From positions 3,591,001-3,655,000 of the forward strand of contig NZ_CP041191.1 in assembly GCF_006517275.1 (NCBI RefSeq): a DNA stretch of 64,000 nt, read 5' to 3'. The position numbers and the translations under genes are program-made. The first letter of the stretch is position 1, and the number at the start of each line of letters is the position of its first letter. This DNA comes from Labrenzia sp. PHM005. GTDB lineage: Bacteria; Pseudomonadota; Alphaproteobacteria; Rhizobiales; Stappiaceae. Positions 31,055-40,725 of the stretch are shown here, piece by piece. The notes under the pieces are model-generated. The model worked only from the letters and a program-made list of their open reading frames with translations, made no database searches and was not told the origin of the DNA.

Positions 31055-32554
31055 ATGTCGAATCTCCTATCTCGTCGGCACTTTCTTGTTGGTGGCGCGT
31101 CCGTTTTGGTTGCCAGTCAAGCCCGGCCGGTATGGTCGAAAACCATGCCGTCCCGGTTGCCGATACCGGCGCTTGCTGATGGGACAAATAGCGAGCCAAT
31201 TGATCTGCAGATCAGACGGGGAACCCAGCAGTTTATGCCTGGAGTTAAAACTCACACTTTGGGGATCAATCAGAGTTATCTAGGCCCAACCATTCGCACC
31301 CGGCGAAACAGTGAACTTAATCTGAGATATCACAATACGTTATCGGAGGGTGTTTCTATTCACGGCCACGGGCTGCATGTCCCTGGCGATGTTGATGGCG
31401 GTCCCCAATTGGAAATCGCGCCGGGCGGAGTGTGGCAGCCTAGCCTTTCAATTGTGCAGCCGGCCGCGACCTGCTGGTATCATTCGCATACCCACGGGAA
31501 GACTGGGGAACAGGTTTATAACGGGCTGGCAGGAATGATACTAATTGACGACGATGAGGCCGGGTCGATGGAATTGCCGAACCGGTACGGCATAGATGAC
31601 TTGCCAGTTATCCTTCAGGACCGGACCTTTGATGGCAAAGGCCAGTTCGTGTATGAGCCTGAAAACGCAGATGAGGATGGCTGGTTCGGAGACACCGTTC
31701 TTATCAACGGAGCTGTTGCGCCGGTTGTTGCAGATGTACCAGCAGGTAAAGTGCGGCTTCGGCTTTTGAATGGGGCCAACGCCCGTTTTTATATCGTTGC
31801 ATTTGCAGACAATCGGACGTTTTACAAGATTGCCACGGACGGCGGCCTTCTGGAGGCTCCGGTTCCGCTTACAACTATGGAAATGTCGCCGGGCGAGCGC
31901 TGCGAAATAATTGTTGACCTGTCCAGCGGTGCGCCGGCCGAATTGCTGACCTTGTTTGAAGATGAAATCGACGCGGATGAAGAGGGTATTGTCAGCAACC
32001 TGCAGGCCCTTTTGCGTGGCTCCGATACGCGTACACCAGTGGCATCCCTGACTTTGAATGTAGACCAAAACCTTCCTGCACATACGACTCCATTGCCGGA
32101 GAAAATGTCCACAATTGCCCGCCCCCAAGAGCACCAAATAAAGAACCGGCGGGACTTTGTGCTCGATATGGACAATGGCGGGGATCATCAAGGGCATGGC
32201 GGGCACGCCCATATGGATATGACCATCAATGATGCTGTGATGGACATGAATGTCATCAATGAGCGGGTTAAGTTGGGCGTATGGGAGCGGTGGCGGGTCC
32301 GGTCCAACCAGGGTGCACATCCGTTTCATGTCCACGGGTGTTCTTTCCTAATTGAGCAGATGGAAGGCGCCGCGGTAACACCGGACCAACAAGGCTGGAA
32401 AGATACTATCGTTCTCGACGACGACGATTGGTCAGAATTTGTCGTTCAGTTCAATCACGAAGCAACGGAAAAACATCCCTACATGTACCATTGCCATATT
32501 CTGGAACATGAAGATCGCGGCATGATGGGGCAGTTCACCGTTTTCCGGTCGTAA
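31055..32554 (+). CDS. Multicopper oxidase (CueO-like), Tat-exported
   Basis: Periplasmic multicopper oxidase, probably a cuprous or metal oxidase. The 499-residue precursor has a twin-arginine signal (LLSRRHFLVGGASVLVAS). All four copper motifs are present: SIHGHGLHVPG near residue 100, CWYHSHTHG near 142, HPFHVHGCSF near 426 and YHCHILEHEDRGMM near 480-493, the last with the axial methionine. Before the third cupredoxin motif lies a His/Met-rich stretch (GDHQGHGGHAHMDMTINDAV), similar in position to the Met-rich insert of CueO that binds Cu(I). Divergent from a membrane-tethered regulator; a repeated hairpin terminator follows. Confidence 0.9.
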   Translation: MSNLLSRRHFLVGGASVLVASQARPVWSKTMPSRLPIPALADGTNSEPIDLQIRRGTQQFMPGVKTHTLGINQSYLGPTIRTRRNSELNLRYHNTLSEGVSIHGHGLHVPGDVDGGPQLEIAPGGVWQPSLSIVQPAATCWYHSHTHGKTGEQVYNGLAGMILIDDDEAGSMELPNRYGIDDLPVILQDRTFDGKGQFVYEPENADEDGWFGDTVLINGAVAPVVADVPAGKVRLRLLNGANARFYIVAFADNRTFYKIATDGGLLEAPVPLTTMEMSPGERCEIIVDLSSGAPAELLTLFEDEIDADEEGIVSNLQALLRGSDTRTPVASLTLNVDQNLPAHTTPLPEKMSTIARPQEHQIKNRRDFVLDMDNGGDHQGHGGHAHMDMTINDAVMDMNVINERVKLGVWERWRVRSNQGAHPFHVHGCSFLIEQMEGAAVTPDQQGWKDTIVLDDDDWSEFVVQFNHEATEKHPYMYHCHILEHEDRGMMGQFTVFRS

Positions 32555-32634
32555 GCTTGGCAAGATTTACTGAAAGTCTGCACGGCAAGCGCACACGGCG
32601 AACAATCAGACAAACCACGATCGAAATAATGAAG

Positions 32635-32665
32635 CCCCGGATCAAGGATCCGGGGATTTTCACGT
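32635..32665. terminator. Repeated hairpin terminator, copy 1
   Basis: CCCCGGATC-AAG-GATCCGGGG (32635-32655), a 9-bp stem with a 3-nt loop, followed by ATTTT. Same sequence as the hairpins at 34219 and 37598. It lies between the convergent ends of the multicopper oxidase and acyltransferase genes. Confidence 0.8.
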
Positions 32666-32885
32666 ATTTTTTTCGTTGGCTTAGCCGTACCATTGGCCGA
32701 TCGTGGTGTAATCGCGCCCCTCCGAAAGCCACACCCAACGTAGGCTGCAGCCGGAGGCGTGGTCCGGAGGTGGAAAGAGCTTCAAGCCGGAATGTGAAGG
32801 CCGGGTCCCTTTCTTGACCGGCTAACGGGAAGATAACCACACCAAGTTCGGCAACCGGAGCGGTTCACTCAGTGAAGCCGGTATA
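32666..32885. other. Intergenic, GC-rich, no recognised gene
   Basis: About 220 bp between convergent genes. It contains several short inverted repeats, the best being 32851-32879 (ACCGG, TTCAC / GTGAA, CCGGT, with mismatched bulges), which lies just past the acyltransferase stop. A minus-strand reading frame of 101 codons crosses it and the terminator, but its product includes the translated hairpin, so I treat it as chance. Confidence 0.4.
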
Positions 32886-34004
32886 TTAATGTGATGATCT
32901 ATTGAAGTTCATTCCGGATGCAACATCGCCAACTGCTTTGCGTTGCATGGAAACCAACAGTTTCTGCAAAGATGACCGATGGTTCAGAGCAGGGCGTTCG
33001 ATGAGGCGCCATGACAAGAAAGCCAGGGGACTGACGGTCAGCAGTGTCAGGATGACGTTCATCAGAACCGGATAAGGGCCTGACCACAGAACCAGCCACA
33101 TTTGCTGGATTGGAAATCCCAAAAGATAGATCCCATAAGACAGGTCTTCCCGGTTTGTGAGTTTGCCGAACCATCCAAAATCAACTGATCCAATCCAAAA
33201 GGTCAAGCAGGCAACGGCAAGGATTTCTGTCACGGGTGAGACGGGTGTGCCAAGCAGGAGGAAAGACGCCGAAATCGCGAATGCAGTGCGCAGGAAGGAA
33301 ACAGAAAGGTGTTTCCTGAACATCCAGCTGGCGACACCAATGTAAAATGCAAAGAAGAAGCGCGCGAAGTGATCGACCAGCAATCCGGCGTTTTGGTTCG
33401 ATCTAATGATCAAAACGATGGCGGATAGTGCGAGAATGACCCCCACGATTTTCTTGCTGCCGCCAAAATAGATGCCGAGCGCTGAAACAAGAGGGATCGT
33501 TAGATAACAAATCACCTCATAACGAATGGTCCAGACTGTCGCCAAAACATAACGTTCATCCGGATTCTCGACAAAAATACCCGGAAGGGTTCCGCCACCA
33601 TCAAGCGCGACTACCGCTCTGAGGAAGAGAGAAATGGTTTCCCAGGACGTCAGAAAGGCTTGAAGACTGAGCTGGTTTTGGGCAACGGCCGCGATGGCAA
33701 TGGTGGTTATCGTCACAACGATAAGGGCCGGGAATATGCGCAGATACCGGCCGCATAGAAAATGAATGAGATTAGGCTGCCGGTCCCAACTCGCTGCAAT
33801 CAGAAAACCCGAGAGTAAAAAGAATGCATTCACAGCGTGACCGCCGAGGGAGAAACTGGTGAGAGACGCGAGCGGATCAGCAAGTTCGCTGCGCCGCGAC
33901 AGAATGAATGCATGAGAAACTATTACAGCCGTCGCAGCAAAAAGCCGAACGACCCCAAAGTTATTGCAATCTCTTTGGATAAGGGCGTCGAGTGATCGGT
34001 TCAT
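32886..34004 (-). CDS. Acyltransferase family 3 (OafA/YrhL-type) membrane protein
   Basis: A 372-residue polytopic membrane protein of the acyltransferase-3 family, which O-acylates surface polysaccharides or other exported glycans. It begins NFGVVRLFAATAVIVSHAFI with the conserved arginine and catalytic-type histidine in the first helix, followed by SLGGHAVNAFFLLSGFLIAA and FLCGRYLRIFPALIVVTI, and has about ten hydrophobic segments. Start ATG 34004 is preferred to the one nine codons upstream because it lies closer to the first helix. The acceptor cannot be inferred; no glycan cluster is adjacent. Confidence 0.86.
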   Translation of the reverse strand: MNRSLDALIQRDCNNFGVVRLFAATAVIVSHAFILSRRSELADPLASLTSFSLGGHAVNAFFLLSGFLIAASWDRQPNLIHFLCGRYLRIFPALIVVTITTIAIAAVAQNQLSLQAFLTSWETISLFLRAVVALDGGGTLPGIFVENPDERYVLATVWTIRYEVICYLTIPLVSALGIYFGGSKKIVGVILALSAIVLIIRSNQNAGLLVDHFARFFFAFYIGVASWMFRKHLSVSFLRTAFAISASFLLLGTPVSPVTEILAVACLTFWIGSVDFGWFGKLTNREDLSYGIYLLGFPIQQMWLVLWSGPYPVLMNVILTLLTVSPLAFLSWRLIERPALNHRSSLQKLLVSMQRKAVGDVASGMNFNRSSH

Positions 34005-34218
34005 TTGGACCCAAAATGTTCTTTGCCACACCCTACAAAGGAATTTGGGGCTTTTGTTAATTTGCTTAATATATCGTTAACGGCGCCGGTGAAGTGTCGG
34101 AAGTATTGTATATTTTCAAGGGGTTGAGTGGTTTTTGGACTTAGGCAATCAACAGCTTGAACAATCAGTCACATGGGTGTTGGACTTCAAATCAGCCGTT
34201 TGTTTTCATAACAAAAAA

Positions 34219-34246
34219 CCCCGGATCAAGGATCCGGGGCTTTTTA
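34219..34246. terminator. Repeated hairpin terminator, copy 2
   Basis: CCCCGGATC-AAG-GATCCGGGG (34219-34239), followed by C and TTTTT on the plus strand and preceded by AAAAAA, so it could work in both directions. It stands 215 bp upstream of the acyltransferase start and 330 bp upstream of the response regulator, without an adjacent gene end. Confidence 0.75.
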
Positions 34247-34571
34247 TTTGATCTCTTGGTCCGCTCAGTGGCTACGGTATTCGTTCAATATTTGTATTCA
34301 ACGTTAATGGACCAAAAATGATGTCCAGAAAACAAATGATTATGCTCAAGATAGGTGAGTAGTGTAGTAATAGTACTTCTGACAATGTTTATAATTCGAG
34401 GTAATTAGATGGTTATTTTATTGGTAGTATTGCATAATGATGTAAGAAAACTGGATATGAGTGTGGGTATAATTTAATTTTAACTGATGAAACGCTAAGG
34501 TTTACCTCGGTAAGAACACGCTGCTTGCATTTCGAAGCACCTGCGTTGTCTCAAGGCATGACAGCTAAGTG
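34247..34571. other. AT-rich intergenic region before the two-component genes
   Basis: About 325 bp, visibly richer in A+T than the rest of the window (for example around 34320-34490). I see no gene in it. It should contain the promoter of the response-regulator gene; several TATAAT-like hexamers occur, as expected by composition, so none is called. Confidence 0.5.
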
Positions 34572-36188
34572 ATGGAGAAATCGGGATTGGAAAATTCTCC
34601 AAAAAGTTCAGCGCTCAAAGATACTGAAAACAAGCCACTATTTGCCAAGGCTACAAAGTCTCCCTTGTTTAAAGGCAAGCCCGATAGATCAGTTTCCACA
34701 GCAACGAACTCCAAGAAGAAATGGAAGATTGCCATCGTCGATGACGATGAGCAGGTGCACCAGGTTACCGAGTTGGCTCTATCCAATTTCTCGTTTCATG
34801 GTGATGGTTTGGAATTTGTTCACGCCTATTCGGGAGTTGAAGCAAAAGATCTGTTTCAAAAGCATCCGGACGTATCAGTGTTGTTGCTTGATGTAGTGAT
34901 GGAGAGTGAGCACGCGGGCCTGGAATTTGCCAAATATATTAGGGAGGAAATTAAAAACTATCAGGTTCGAATAGTCCTGCGAACAGGGCAGCCTGGTCAG
35001 GCTCCGGAAAGTCGGATCATATCTGACTATGACATCAACGATTACAAAGAGAAAACGGAGCTGACAGCTCAAAAACTTCATACATTGATATTCTCTTGCC
35101 TACGTTCATATCGAGACATTATGGCCTTGGAGCGCAACAAGCGAGGGCTTGAGCACGTTATCTCGGCATCTCAGGATATATTTAAGCTCGGGTCGATTTC
35201 GACCTTCGCAGAAGGGGTCATCGAACAAATCAGCTCTCTCCTTTATGCGGACCAGAGCGCATTAATCTGTGGGCTGAATGGACTGGTTTCCCATGAAAAC
35301 CGGGCTGGCATAACTTTCATTGCAGGTACTGGTGAGTTTGCCAAGAAACAAGGTAATGATCTCGATGATTTTTTACCCGGGCATGTGATTAAGCAATTAA
35401 CTTGTATCGATGATGATGTTGGTAGTTTAGAAGCGGATGATCTATTTATATCCTACTTGACCACTAAAGATGGACACCGGAACCTACTAATAATTTCAGG
35501 AGTGAAATATAATCATCCTTCGGAAAGAAAGATGATGAATTTAATTTGTCAAAACGCCCTTATAGCGTTCGACAATTTGAATCTGAGAGTTGAAATTGAG
35601 GAGACGCAGAGGGAACTCGTTTATCGCCTCGGCGAAGCCGTTGAGACTCGGTCCAAAGAAACCGGAAACCATGTGCAAAGAGTCGCGGAGTTTTCCAAGT
35701 TCCTTGCCTTGAAAGCCGGTATGTCCGCGGGAGATGCGGAATTATTGAAGCATGCTTCTCCGATGCATGACCTGGGCAAGATCGGCATTCCAGATTCTAT
35801 TTTAAATAAACCTGACAAACTCACTGCCGAAGAATGGAAGGTCATGCAGAGCCATTCAGCTCTTGGTGCCCAGTTGTTGGGGGACTCGGATAGAGAAATC
35901 TTGAACCTTGGAGCTAGGGTAGCTCTTGAACATCATGAAAAATGGAATGGTACTGGCTATCCGAATGGAAAATCTGGCGAGGAGATCTCGCTTGCTGGTC
36001 GGATAACCGCAATTACCGACGTGCTTGATGCGTTGTCACGTGACCGTTGTTACAAAAAAGCATGGCCATTCGACCAGATTGTGGAGTTCTTGTTGGAGGA
36101 GAGAGGAAGGCACTTTGATCCGAACTTAGTGGACCTTGTTCTGGAAAATATTGACGAGATTAAAGAAATTCAACGTAGATACCCATGA
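34572..36188 (+). CDS. Response regulator with DUF3369 and HD-GYP c-di-GMP phosphodiesterase output
   Basis: A 538-residue cytoplasmic signalling protein. After a 45-residue polar leader comes a receiver domain (KIAIVDDDEQVHQV near 53, phosphoacceptor in VLLLDVVMES near 100), a DUF3369-type sensor-like middle (about 200-345), and an HD-GYP domain with MHDLGKIGIPDSIL and HHEKWNGTGYPNG, the catalytic HD and GYP motifs being intact. It therefore probably degrades cyclic di-GMP under control of phosphorylation. ATG 34572 is adjacent to a GTG at 34569. The partner kinase follows 55 bp downstream. The region is AT-richer than neighbouring core genes. Confidence 0.9.
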   Translation: MEKSGLENSPKSSALKDTENKPLFAKATKSPLFKGKPDRSVSTATNSKKKWKIAIVDDDEQVHQVTELALSNFSFHGDGLEFVHAYSGVEAKDLFQKHPDVSVLLLDVVMESEHAGLEFAKYIREEIKNYQVRIVLRTGQPGQAPESRIISDYDINDYKEKTELTAQKLHTLIFSCLRSYRDIMALERNKRGLEHVISASQDIFKLGSISTFAEGVIEQISSLLYADQSALICGLNGLVSHENRAGITFIAGTGEFAKKQGNDLDDFLPGHVIKQLTCIDDDVGSLEADDLFISYLTTKDGHRNLLIISGVKYNHPSERKMMNLICQNALIAFDNLNLRVEIEETQRELVYRLGEAVETRSKETGNHVQRVAEFSKFLALKAGMSAGDAELLKHASPMHDLGKIGIPDSILNKPDKLTAEEWKVMQSHSALGAQLLGDSDREILNLGARVALEHHEKWNGTGYPNGKSGEEISLAGRITAITDVLDALSRDRCYKKAWPFDQIVEFLLEERGRHFDPNLVDLVLENIDEIKEIQRRYP

Positions 36189-36243
36189 ATGCAAGAGTAT
36201 TTCATAATATGTCGCTTTTATTATAGAGGGGTAGGGCTTCTTG

Positions 36244-37401
36244 ATGGATGATGAAAAGGAAATTGAGCAAAGCCGTGTTCTTAGAATTGTTACTGAAAAT
36301 ACAAAACATGGTATTTCCTTTTTTAATAAAGACTTGGTTCTTGTTGCCTGCAATCACAGATTTGCCGAACTACTGCAATTCCCAAGCAAATTCTGTCAGC
36401 CCGGGACCCTCATGCGCGACTTGTTTTATTTCAATGCGCAGCGTGGGGAGTACGGCCCGGGTGATATAGATGAACAAGTAAGTCAACGGCTAAAGCTGGC
36501 AAAAGAGTTCTCTCCTCACAAGTTCGAGCGAGTGCGGCCGGATGGGATGATTATTGAAATTATTGGCACGCCGGTAGAAGAGGGCTTTGTATCAACCTAC
36601 ACAGATATTACCGAGTTACGAAAAGCGCAGCGAGATTTGGTTGAAGCCGAAAAAATGGCTTCCCTTGGCTCCTTGGTCGGCGGTGTTGCCCATGAGATAA
36701 ACACCCCGTTGGGTATCTGCGTAACAGCAGTTTCCTATTTCCAGACCCAAATTGCTGAAATAGGTGCCCTGTTTCGGTCTGGTGAACTCAATGAAGAACA
36801 CCTTACGTCCTTTCTTTCAACCGCAGAGCAATCAGCCAAGCTCCTGGAAACCAACATGAACAGAGCAGCAATGCTGGTTAAAAGCTTTAAGCAGGTTGCT
36901 GTGGATCAAACATCAGAAGAGAAACGGACAATAAATTTACAAAAATACCTTGAGGAAATTCTTGTCAGTCTCAACCCTAAACTGAAGAAAACTAAAATTG
37001 AAGTGATATTGGACATTCCTGATGAGTTATCAATGGAGACTTATCCAGGATCTTTGGCTCAGATAGCAACCAACTTAATAATGAACAGCCTCATCCATGG
37101 TTTTGAGGGCAAGTCGAACCTCAACGGGACCATTCAAATCTCCGCGCAGCATCAGGATGAGGGTATCCGGATCGAGTACAAGGACACCGGTAAAGGTATG
37201 GGGCCGGACGTTCTGGATAAAATCTTCGAACCGTTCTTTACAACAAACCGGGATAGTGGAGGGACCGGTTTGGGTCTCCATATTGTTTACAACATAATCA
37301 CTCAAAAACTGGCTGGCACCATCGAATGTGAAAGCATAGTCGGGCAGGGGACGAAATTTGTTTTTTCAATTCCATGTCAAGATTTTGGCTCACAATCTTA
37401 G
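36244..37401 (+). CDS. PAS-domain sensor histidine kinase
   Basis: A 385-residue kinase without transmembrane segments. A PAS-7-like domain ([20 protein letters not shown], near residues 23-42) senses a cytoplasmic signal; the dimerisation/phosphoacceptor block is [20 protein letters not shown] near 143-162, with the conserved His. The ATPase domain shows the N box ([14 protein letters not shown]), G1 box ([12 protein letters not shown]) and G2 box ([13 protein letters not shown]). It follows the HD-GYP regulator by 55 bp and is almost certainly its cognate kinase. Confidence 0.9.
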   Translation: MDDEKEIEQSRVLRIVTENTKHGISFFNKDLVLVACNHRFAELLQFPSKFCQPGTLMRDLFYFNAQRGEYGPGDIDEQVSQRLKLAKEFSPHKFERVRPDGMIIEIIGTPVEEGFVSTYTDITELRKAQRDLVEAEKMASLGSLVGGVAHEINTPLGICVTAVSYFQTQIAEIGALFRSGELNEEHLTSFLSTAEQSAKLLETNMNRAAMLVKSFKQVAVDQTSEEKRTINLQKYLEEILVSLNPKLKKTKIEVILDIPDELSMETYPGSLAQIATNLIMNSLIHGFEGKSNLNGTIQISAQHQDEGIRIEYKDTGKGMGPDVLDKIFEPFFTTNRDSGGTGLGLHIVYNIITQKLAGTIECESIVGQGTKFVFSIPCQDFGSQS

Positions 37402-37597
37402 GTTCATGAGCGCCTCGTAAGAACCCAACAGCAGACCTCTGGAAGTGCTGATACATTCCCTGTGTAGGCTTGTAGGGTCCTTACAATCAAAGAGACGTTT
37501 CTCCCCGGAACTCGGATCATCTTGGAAAGCTCAAAACAATCGACACATAGACCCTTGAGACAAATGGGGCGAATTGACCTTGCGCCAAACAAAAAAG

Positions 37598-37630
37598 CCC
37601 CGGATCAAGGATCCGGGGCTTTTCTTTTTG
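37598..37630. terminator. Repeated hairpin terminator, copy 3
   Basis: CCCCGGATC-AAG-GATCCGGGG (37598-37618) flanked by AAAAAAG on the left and CTTTTCTTTTT on the right, so it is bidirectional. It lies 14-46 bp beyond the gltA stop (gltA is on the minus strand) and 197 bp beyond the kinase stop, ending both. Confidence 0.88.
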
Positions 37631-37643
37631 TCTTTGTGTTCAA

Positions 37644-38939
37644 TCAGCCGAGGCGCTGATCGATCGGAATATAATCGCGTTTTGTTGCGCCGGTGTAGAG
37701 CTGGCGCGGACGGCCGATGCGCTGGGACGGATCTTCCACCATTTCTTTCCACTGAGCGATCCAGCCGACGGTACGGGCCAGAGCGAACAGCACAGTGAAC
37801 ATGGTTGTCGGGAAGCCGAGTGCCCGCAGGGTGATGCCGGAGTAGAAGTCGATGTTCGGATAAAGCTTCTTCTCAACAAAATAAGGATCGTTGAGCGCGA
37901 TCTTTTCCAGTTCCATCGCGATGTCGAGCAGCGGATCGTCCTTGATGCCGAGTTCGCCCAGAACCTCGTGACAGGTCTTCTGCATGATCTTGGCGCGCGG
38001 GTCGTAGTTCTTATAGACCCGGTGGCCGAAGCCCATCAGACGGAACGGATCGTTCTTGTCTTTTGCCCGTGCAACAAACTCCGGAATGCGGTCAACAGAG
38101 CCGATTTCAGACAGCATGTTGAGCGCTGCTTCGTTGGCGCCGCCGTGGGCAGGACCCCAAAGGCAGGCGATGCCGGCTGCAATACAAGCGAACGGGTTTG
38201 CACCGGACGAGCCAGCCAAACGGACGGTCGAGGTCGATGCGTTCTGCTCGTGATCGGCATGCAGGATGAAGATACGGTCCATAGCGCGGGCCAGAACCGG
38301 GTTCACCTTGTACTCCTCACACGGAACCGCAAAGCACATGTGCAGGAAGTTGGCTGCATAGGACAGATCGTTGCGCGGATAAACGAACGGCTGGCCGACA
38401 TGGTACTTGTAGGCCATTGCGGCCATGGTCGGCAGTTTCGCGATCATGCGCAAGGAGGCAACCATGCGCTGGTGCGGATCAGAGATATCCGTGGAGTCGT
38501 GATAGAAGGCGGACAGTGCGCCGACTGTACCGCACAGGATCGCCATCGGGTGGGCGTCACGGCGGAAACCGGCATAAAACCGGTTCATCTGTTCGTGGAT
38601 CATCGTGTGGTAGGTCACACGATCTACAAAGTCATCTTTCTGCGCGTTCGTCGGCAGTTCGCCGTAAAGCAGCAGATAGCAAGATTCTAAGAAGTCACCA
38701 TGGTCGGCGAGTTGTTCAATCGGATAGCCGCGGTAGAGCAGCGTGCCTTCGTCGCCATCGATGTAGGTGATCTTGGATTCGCAAGATGCGGTCGAGGTGA
38801 AGCCCGGGTCGTACGTGAACATGCCAGTGTCCTTGTACAAGGACGCGATGTTCACAACCGACGGTCCGATGGATCCGTCAAGGACGTCGAAATTGTGATC
38901 ACCACCATCGACGTTGAGCTTGGCGTTGTTGTCGGCCAT
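37644..38939 (-). CDS. gltA: Citrate synthase
   Basis: Condenses oxaloacetate and acetyl-CoA, entry step of the TCA cycle. The 431-residue type II (hexameric, Gram-negative) enzyme shows [20 protein letters not shown] near residue 52-71, the active-site regions [16 protein letters not shown] and [15 protein letters not shown] around 240-275, and [16 protein letters not shown] near 313-328. Start ATG 38939. It is preceded by a 228-bp intergenic region with a large inverted repeat and followed by a bidirectional terminator. Confidence 0.97.
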   Translation of the reverse strand: MADNNAKLNVDGGDHNFDVLDGSIGPSVVNIASLYKDTGMFTYDPGFTSTASCESKITYIDGDEGTLLYRGYPIEQLADHGDFLESCYLLLYGELPTNAQKDDFVDRVTYHTMIHEQMNRFYAGFRRDAHPMAILCGTVGALSAFYHDSTDISDPHQRMVASLRMIAKLPTMAAMAYKYHVGQPFVYPRNDLSYAANFLHMCFAVPCEEYKVNPVLARAMDRIFILHADHEQNASTSTVRLAGSSGANPFACIAAGIACLWGPAHGGANEAALNMLSEIGSVDRIPEFVARAKDKNDPFRLMGFGHRVYKNYDPRAKIMQKTCHEVLGELGIKDDPLLDIAMELEKIALNDPYFVEKKLYPNIDFYSGITLRALGFPTTMFTVLFALARTVGWIAQWKEMVEDPSQRIGRPRQLYTGATKRDYIPIDQRLG

Positions 38940-39055
38940 TCAGAAAACCCCCTGTTTGTTACCCATTGCACCGGCCAGCCGCAGGTCTTGAACCAAGACC
39001 TAACGCTTTAGCCAGACAGTGCTGGAGGAATGGTCGCGTCTTGCCTAGCCCATTT

Positions 39056-39128
39056 GCCGCACTGCCGCAAGCTGGTGCATATAACGCTTTGGTCAAAGAC
39101 GTTTATGCAGCGGTTTGCGGCAGTGCCG
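39056..39128. repeat. Long inverted repeat upstream of gltA
   Basis: GCCGCACTGCCGCAA (39056-39070) and TTGCGGCAGTGCCG (39115-39128) are inverted copies with one mismatch, 44 bp apart, between the divergent-looking ends of gltA (start) and gltX (stop). It may be an operator pair or a terminator-like fold for gltX, but lacks a T-tract. Confidence 0.5.
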
Positions 39129-39167
39129 AAGCTTGAAAAATAATGGAAACTCTCGCCTTGACCGTTA

Positions 39168-40592
39168 TCAAGGAGCCTGATCGGCTATCCGGGCCAAGGA
39201 TTCGTCCCGGCCAAGGGCGATCAGAACATCATAGATACCGGGAGAAGTACCCCGGCCGGTCAACGCGGCGCGCAGAGGCTGGGCAACCTTGCCAAGTTTC
39301 AGTTCTTTGCCTTCAGCATAGGCCTTGACCGCGGTTTCCAGCGGCTCAGCGTCCCAATCCGCGACACCAGACAAAACACCGTGCAGGTCGCCCAAGACCG
39401 CGCGGGCGTCGTCAGTCAGGATTTTTACTGCCTTTTCGTCGTTTTCCAGCGGACGCTGGCGCCACAAATAAGATGAGCTGTCGGTCAATTCGACCAGGGT
39501 TTTGGCACGTTCTTTGAGGCCGGGCAGGGCGGTGAGCGCCGTTTGGGTATTGCCGGCTTCGGCCAGCCATGCGAGCACGTCCGCACCGCCGTCTACATGG
39601 GCCAGATAGACCTTCCAATGGTCCAGCAGCTCACCGTCATCGGTGGCGCGCATATAGTGGCCGTTGAGGTTTTCGAGCTTCTTGAAGTCGAATCGGGCGG
39701 CGGACTGACCGACCGCGTCCATGCCGAACCACTGGATCATGTCCTCAAGGGAAATGATTTCTTCATCGCCGTGGCTCCAGCCCAGCCGTGCGAGATAATT
39801 GCGCATCGCTTGCGGCAAGTATCCGAGTGCCCGGTAAGCTTCCGCGCCAGTTGCGCCATGGCGCTTGGAGAGTTTTGCGCCATCCGGTCCGTGAATCAGC
39901 GGAATATGCGCCATCTTCGGCACGTCCCAGCCATTGGCATTGAAGATCAGCGTCTGGCGGGCAGCGTTGGTCAAGTGATCGACACCGCGGATGATGTGGG
40001 AGATGCCCATATCATGGTCGTCGACGACGACCGCCAGCATGTAGGTCGGTGTGCCGTCGGAACGCATCAAGACAAAATCGTCCAGATCCTTGTTCGGGAT
40101 CACCACCCGGCCTTGAACCATATCGTCCACGACCGTTTCGCCTTCTTGCGGTGCTTTCAAGCGGATCACCGGATCGACGCCTTCAGGTGCCTCTGACGGG
40201 TCTTTCTCGCGCCAAGTGCCGTCATAACGGGGCGGACGGCCTTCAGCACGGGCCTTTTCGCGCATGGCGTCGACTTCTTCTGGAGACGAATAACAGCGGT
40301 AGGCCATGCCATTTGCCAGCATCTGATCGACAACTTCTTTGTGGCGTTCGACACGGGAAAACTGCGAGATTGGCTCGCCGTCCCAATCCAGGCCAAGCCA
40401 GGAGAGGCCATCCATCAATGCATCAACCGCTTCCTGGGTTGAACGGGCTTGGTCTGTGTCCTCAATCCGCAGCAGCATTTTGCCGCCGTGATGTTTGGCA
40501 AAAAGCCAGTTGAACAGCGCAGTGCGGGCGCCGCCGATATGAAGAAACCCGGTCGGAGATGGGGCGAAACGCGTGACGATATCTTGTGCCAT
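39168..40592 (-). CDS. gltX: Glutamyl-tRNA synthetase
   Basis: Class Ib aminoacyl-tRNA synthetase charging tRNA-Glu. The 474-residue protein has the HIGH signature in [19 protein letters not shown] near residue 8-26 and the KMSKS equivalent in [13 protein letters not shown] near 243-255, followed by the alpha-helical anticodon-binding part. Alphaproteobacteria often carry two GltX paralogues and no GlnRS; this one is the copy located with gltA and comEC. It is divergent from comEC with 133 bp between starts. Confidence 0.96.
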   Translation of the reverse strand: MAQDIVTRFAPSPTGFLHIGGARTALFNWLFAKHHGGKMLLRIEDTDQARSTQEAVDALMDGLSWLGLDWDGEPISQFSRVERHKEVVDQMLANGMAYRCYSSPEEVDAMREKARAEGRPPRYDGTWREKDPSEAPEGVDPVIRLKAPQEGETVVDDMVQGRVVIPNKDLDDFVLMRSDGTPTYMLAVVVDDHDMGISHIIRGVDHLTNAARQTLIFNANGWDVPKMAHIPLIHGPDGAKLSKRHGATGAEAYRALGYLPQAMRNYLARLGWSHGDEEIISLEDMIQWFGMDAVGQSAARFDFKKLENLNGHYMRATDDGELLDHWKVYLAHVDGGADVLAWLAEAGNTQTALTALPGLKERAKTLVELTDSSSYLWRQRPLENDEKAVKILTDDARAVLGDLHGVLSGVADWDAEPLETAVKAYAEGKELKLGKVAQPLRAALTGRGTSPGIYDVLIALGRDESLARIADQAP

Positions 40593-40725
40593 GGTGCTTT
40601 TTGAAAGTCTCTGTCAGAATGAGGCGGTCCAACCGCCTGACGAATAGTGGCGCGGTCTTAACACAGGCGCGCCCAAGGCAAAATAGGCTTTGCCATGATT
40701 GGCAGGTCCGGCGAAGGGAGCAGGG

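Noticed and set aside
32535..32840. 101-codon minus-strand frame between the multicopper oxidase and acyltransferase genes
   Set aside because: Part of the product is the translated repeated terminator; the same SLIRGF string appears wherever that hairpin is translated.
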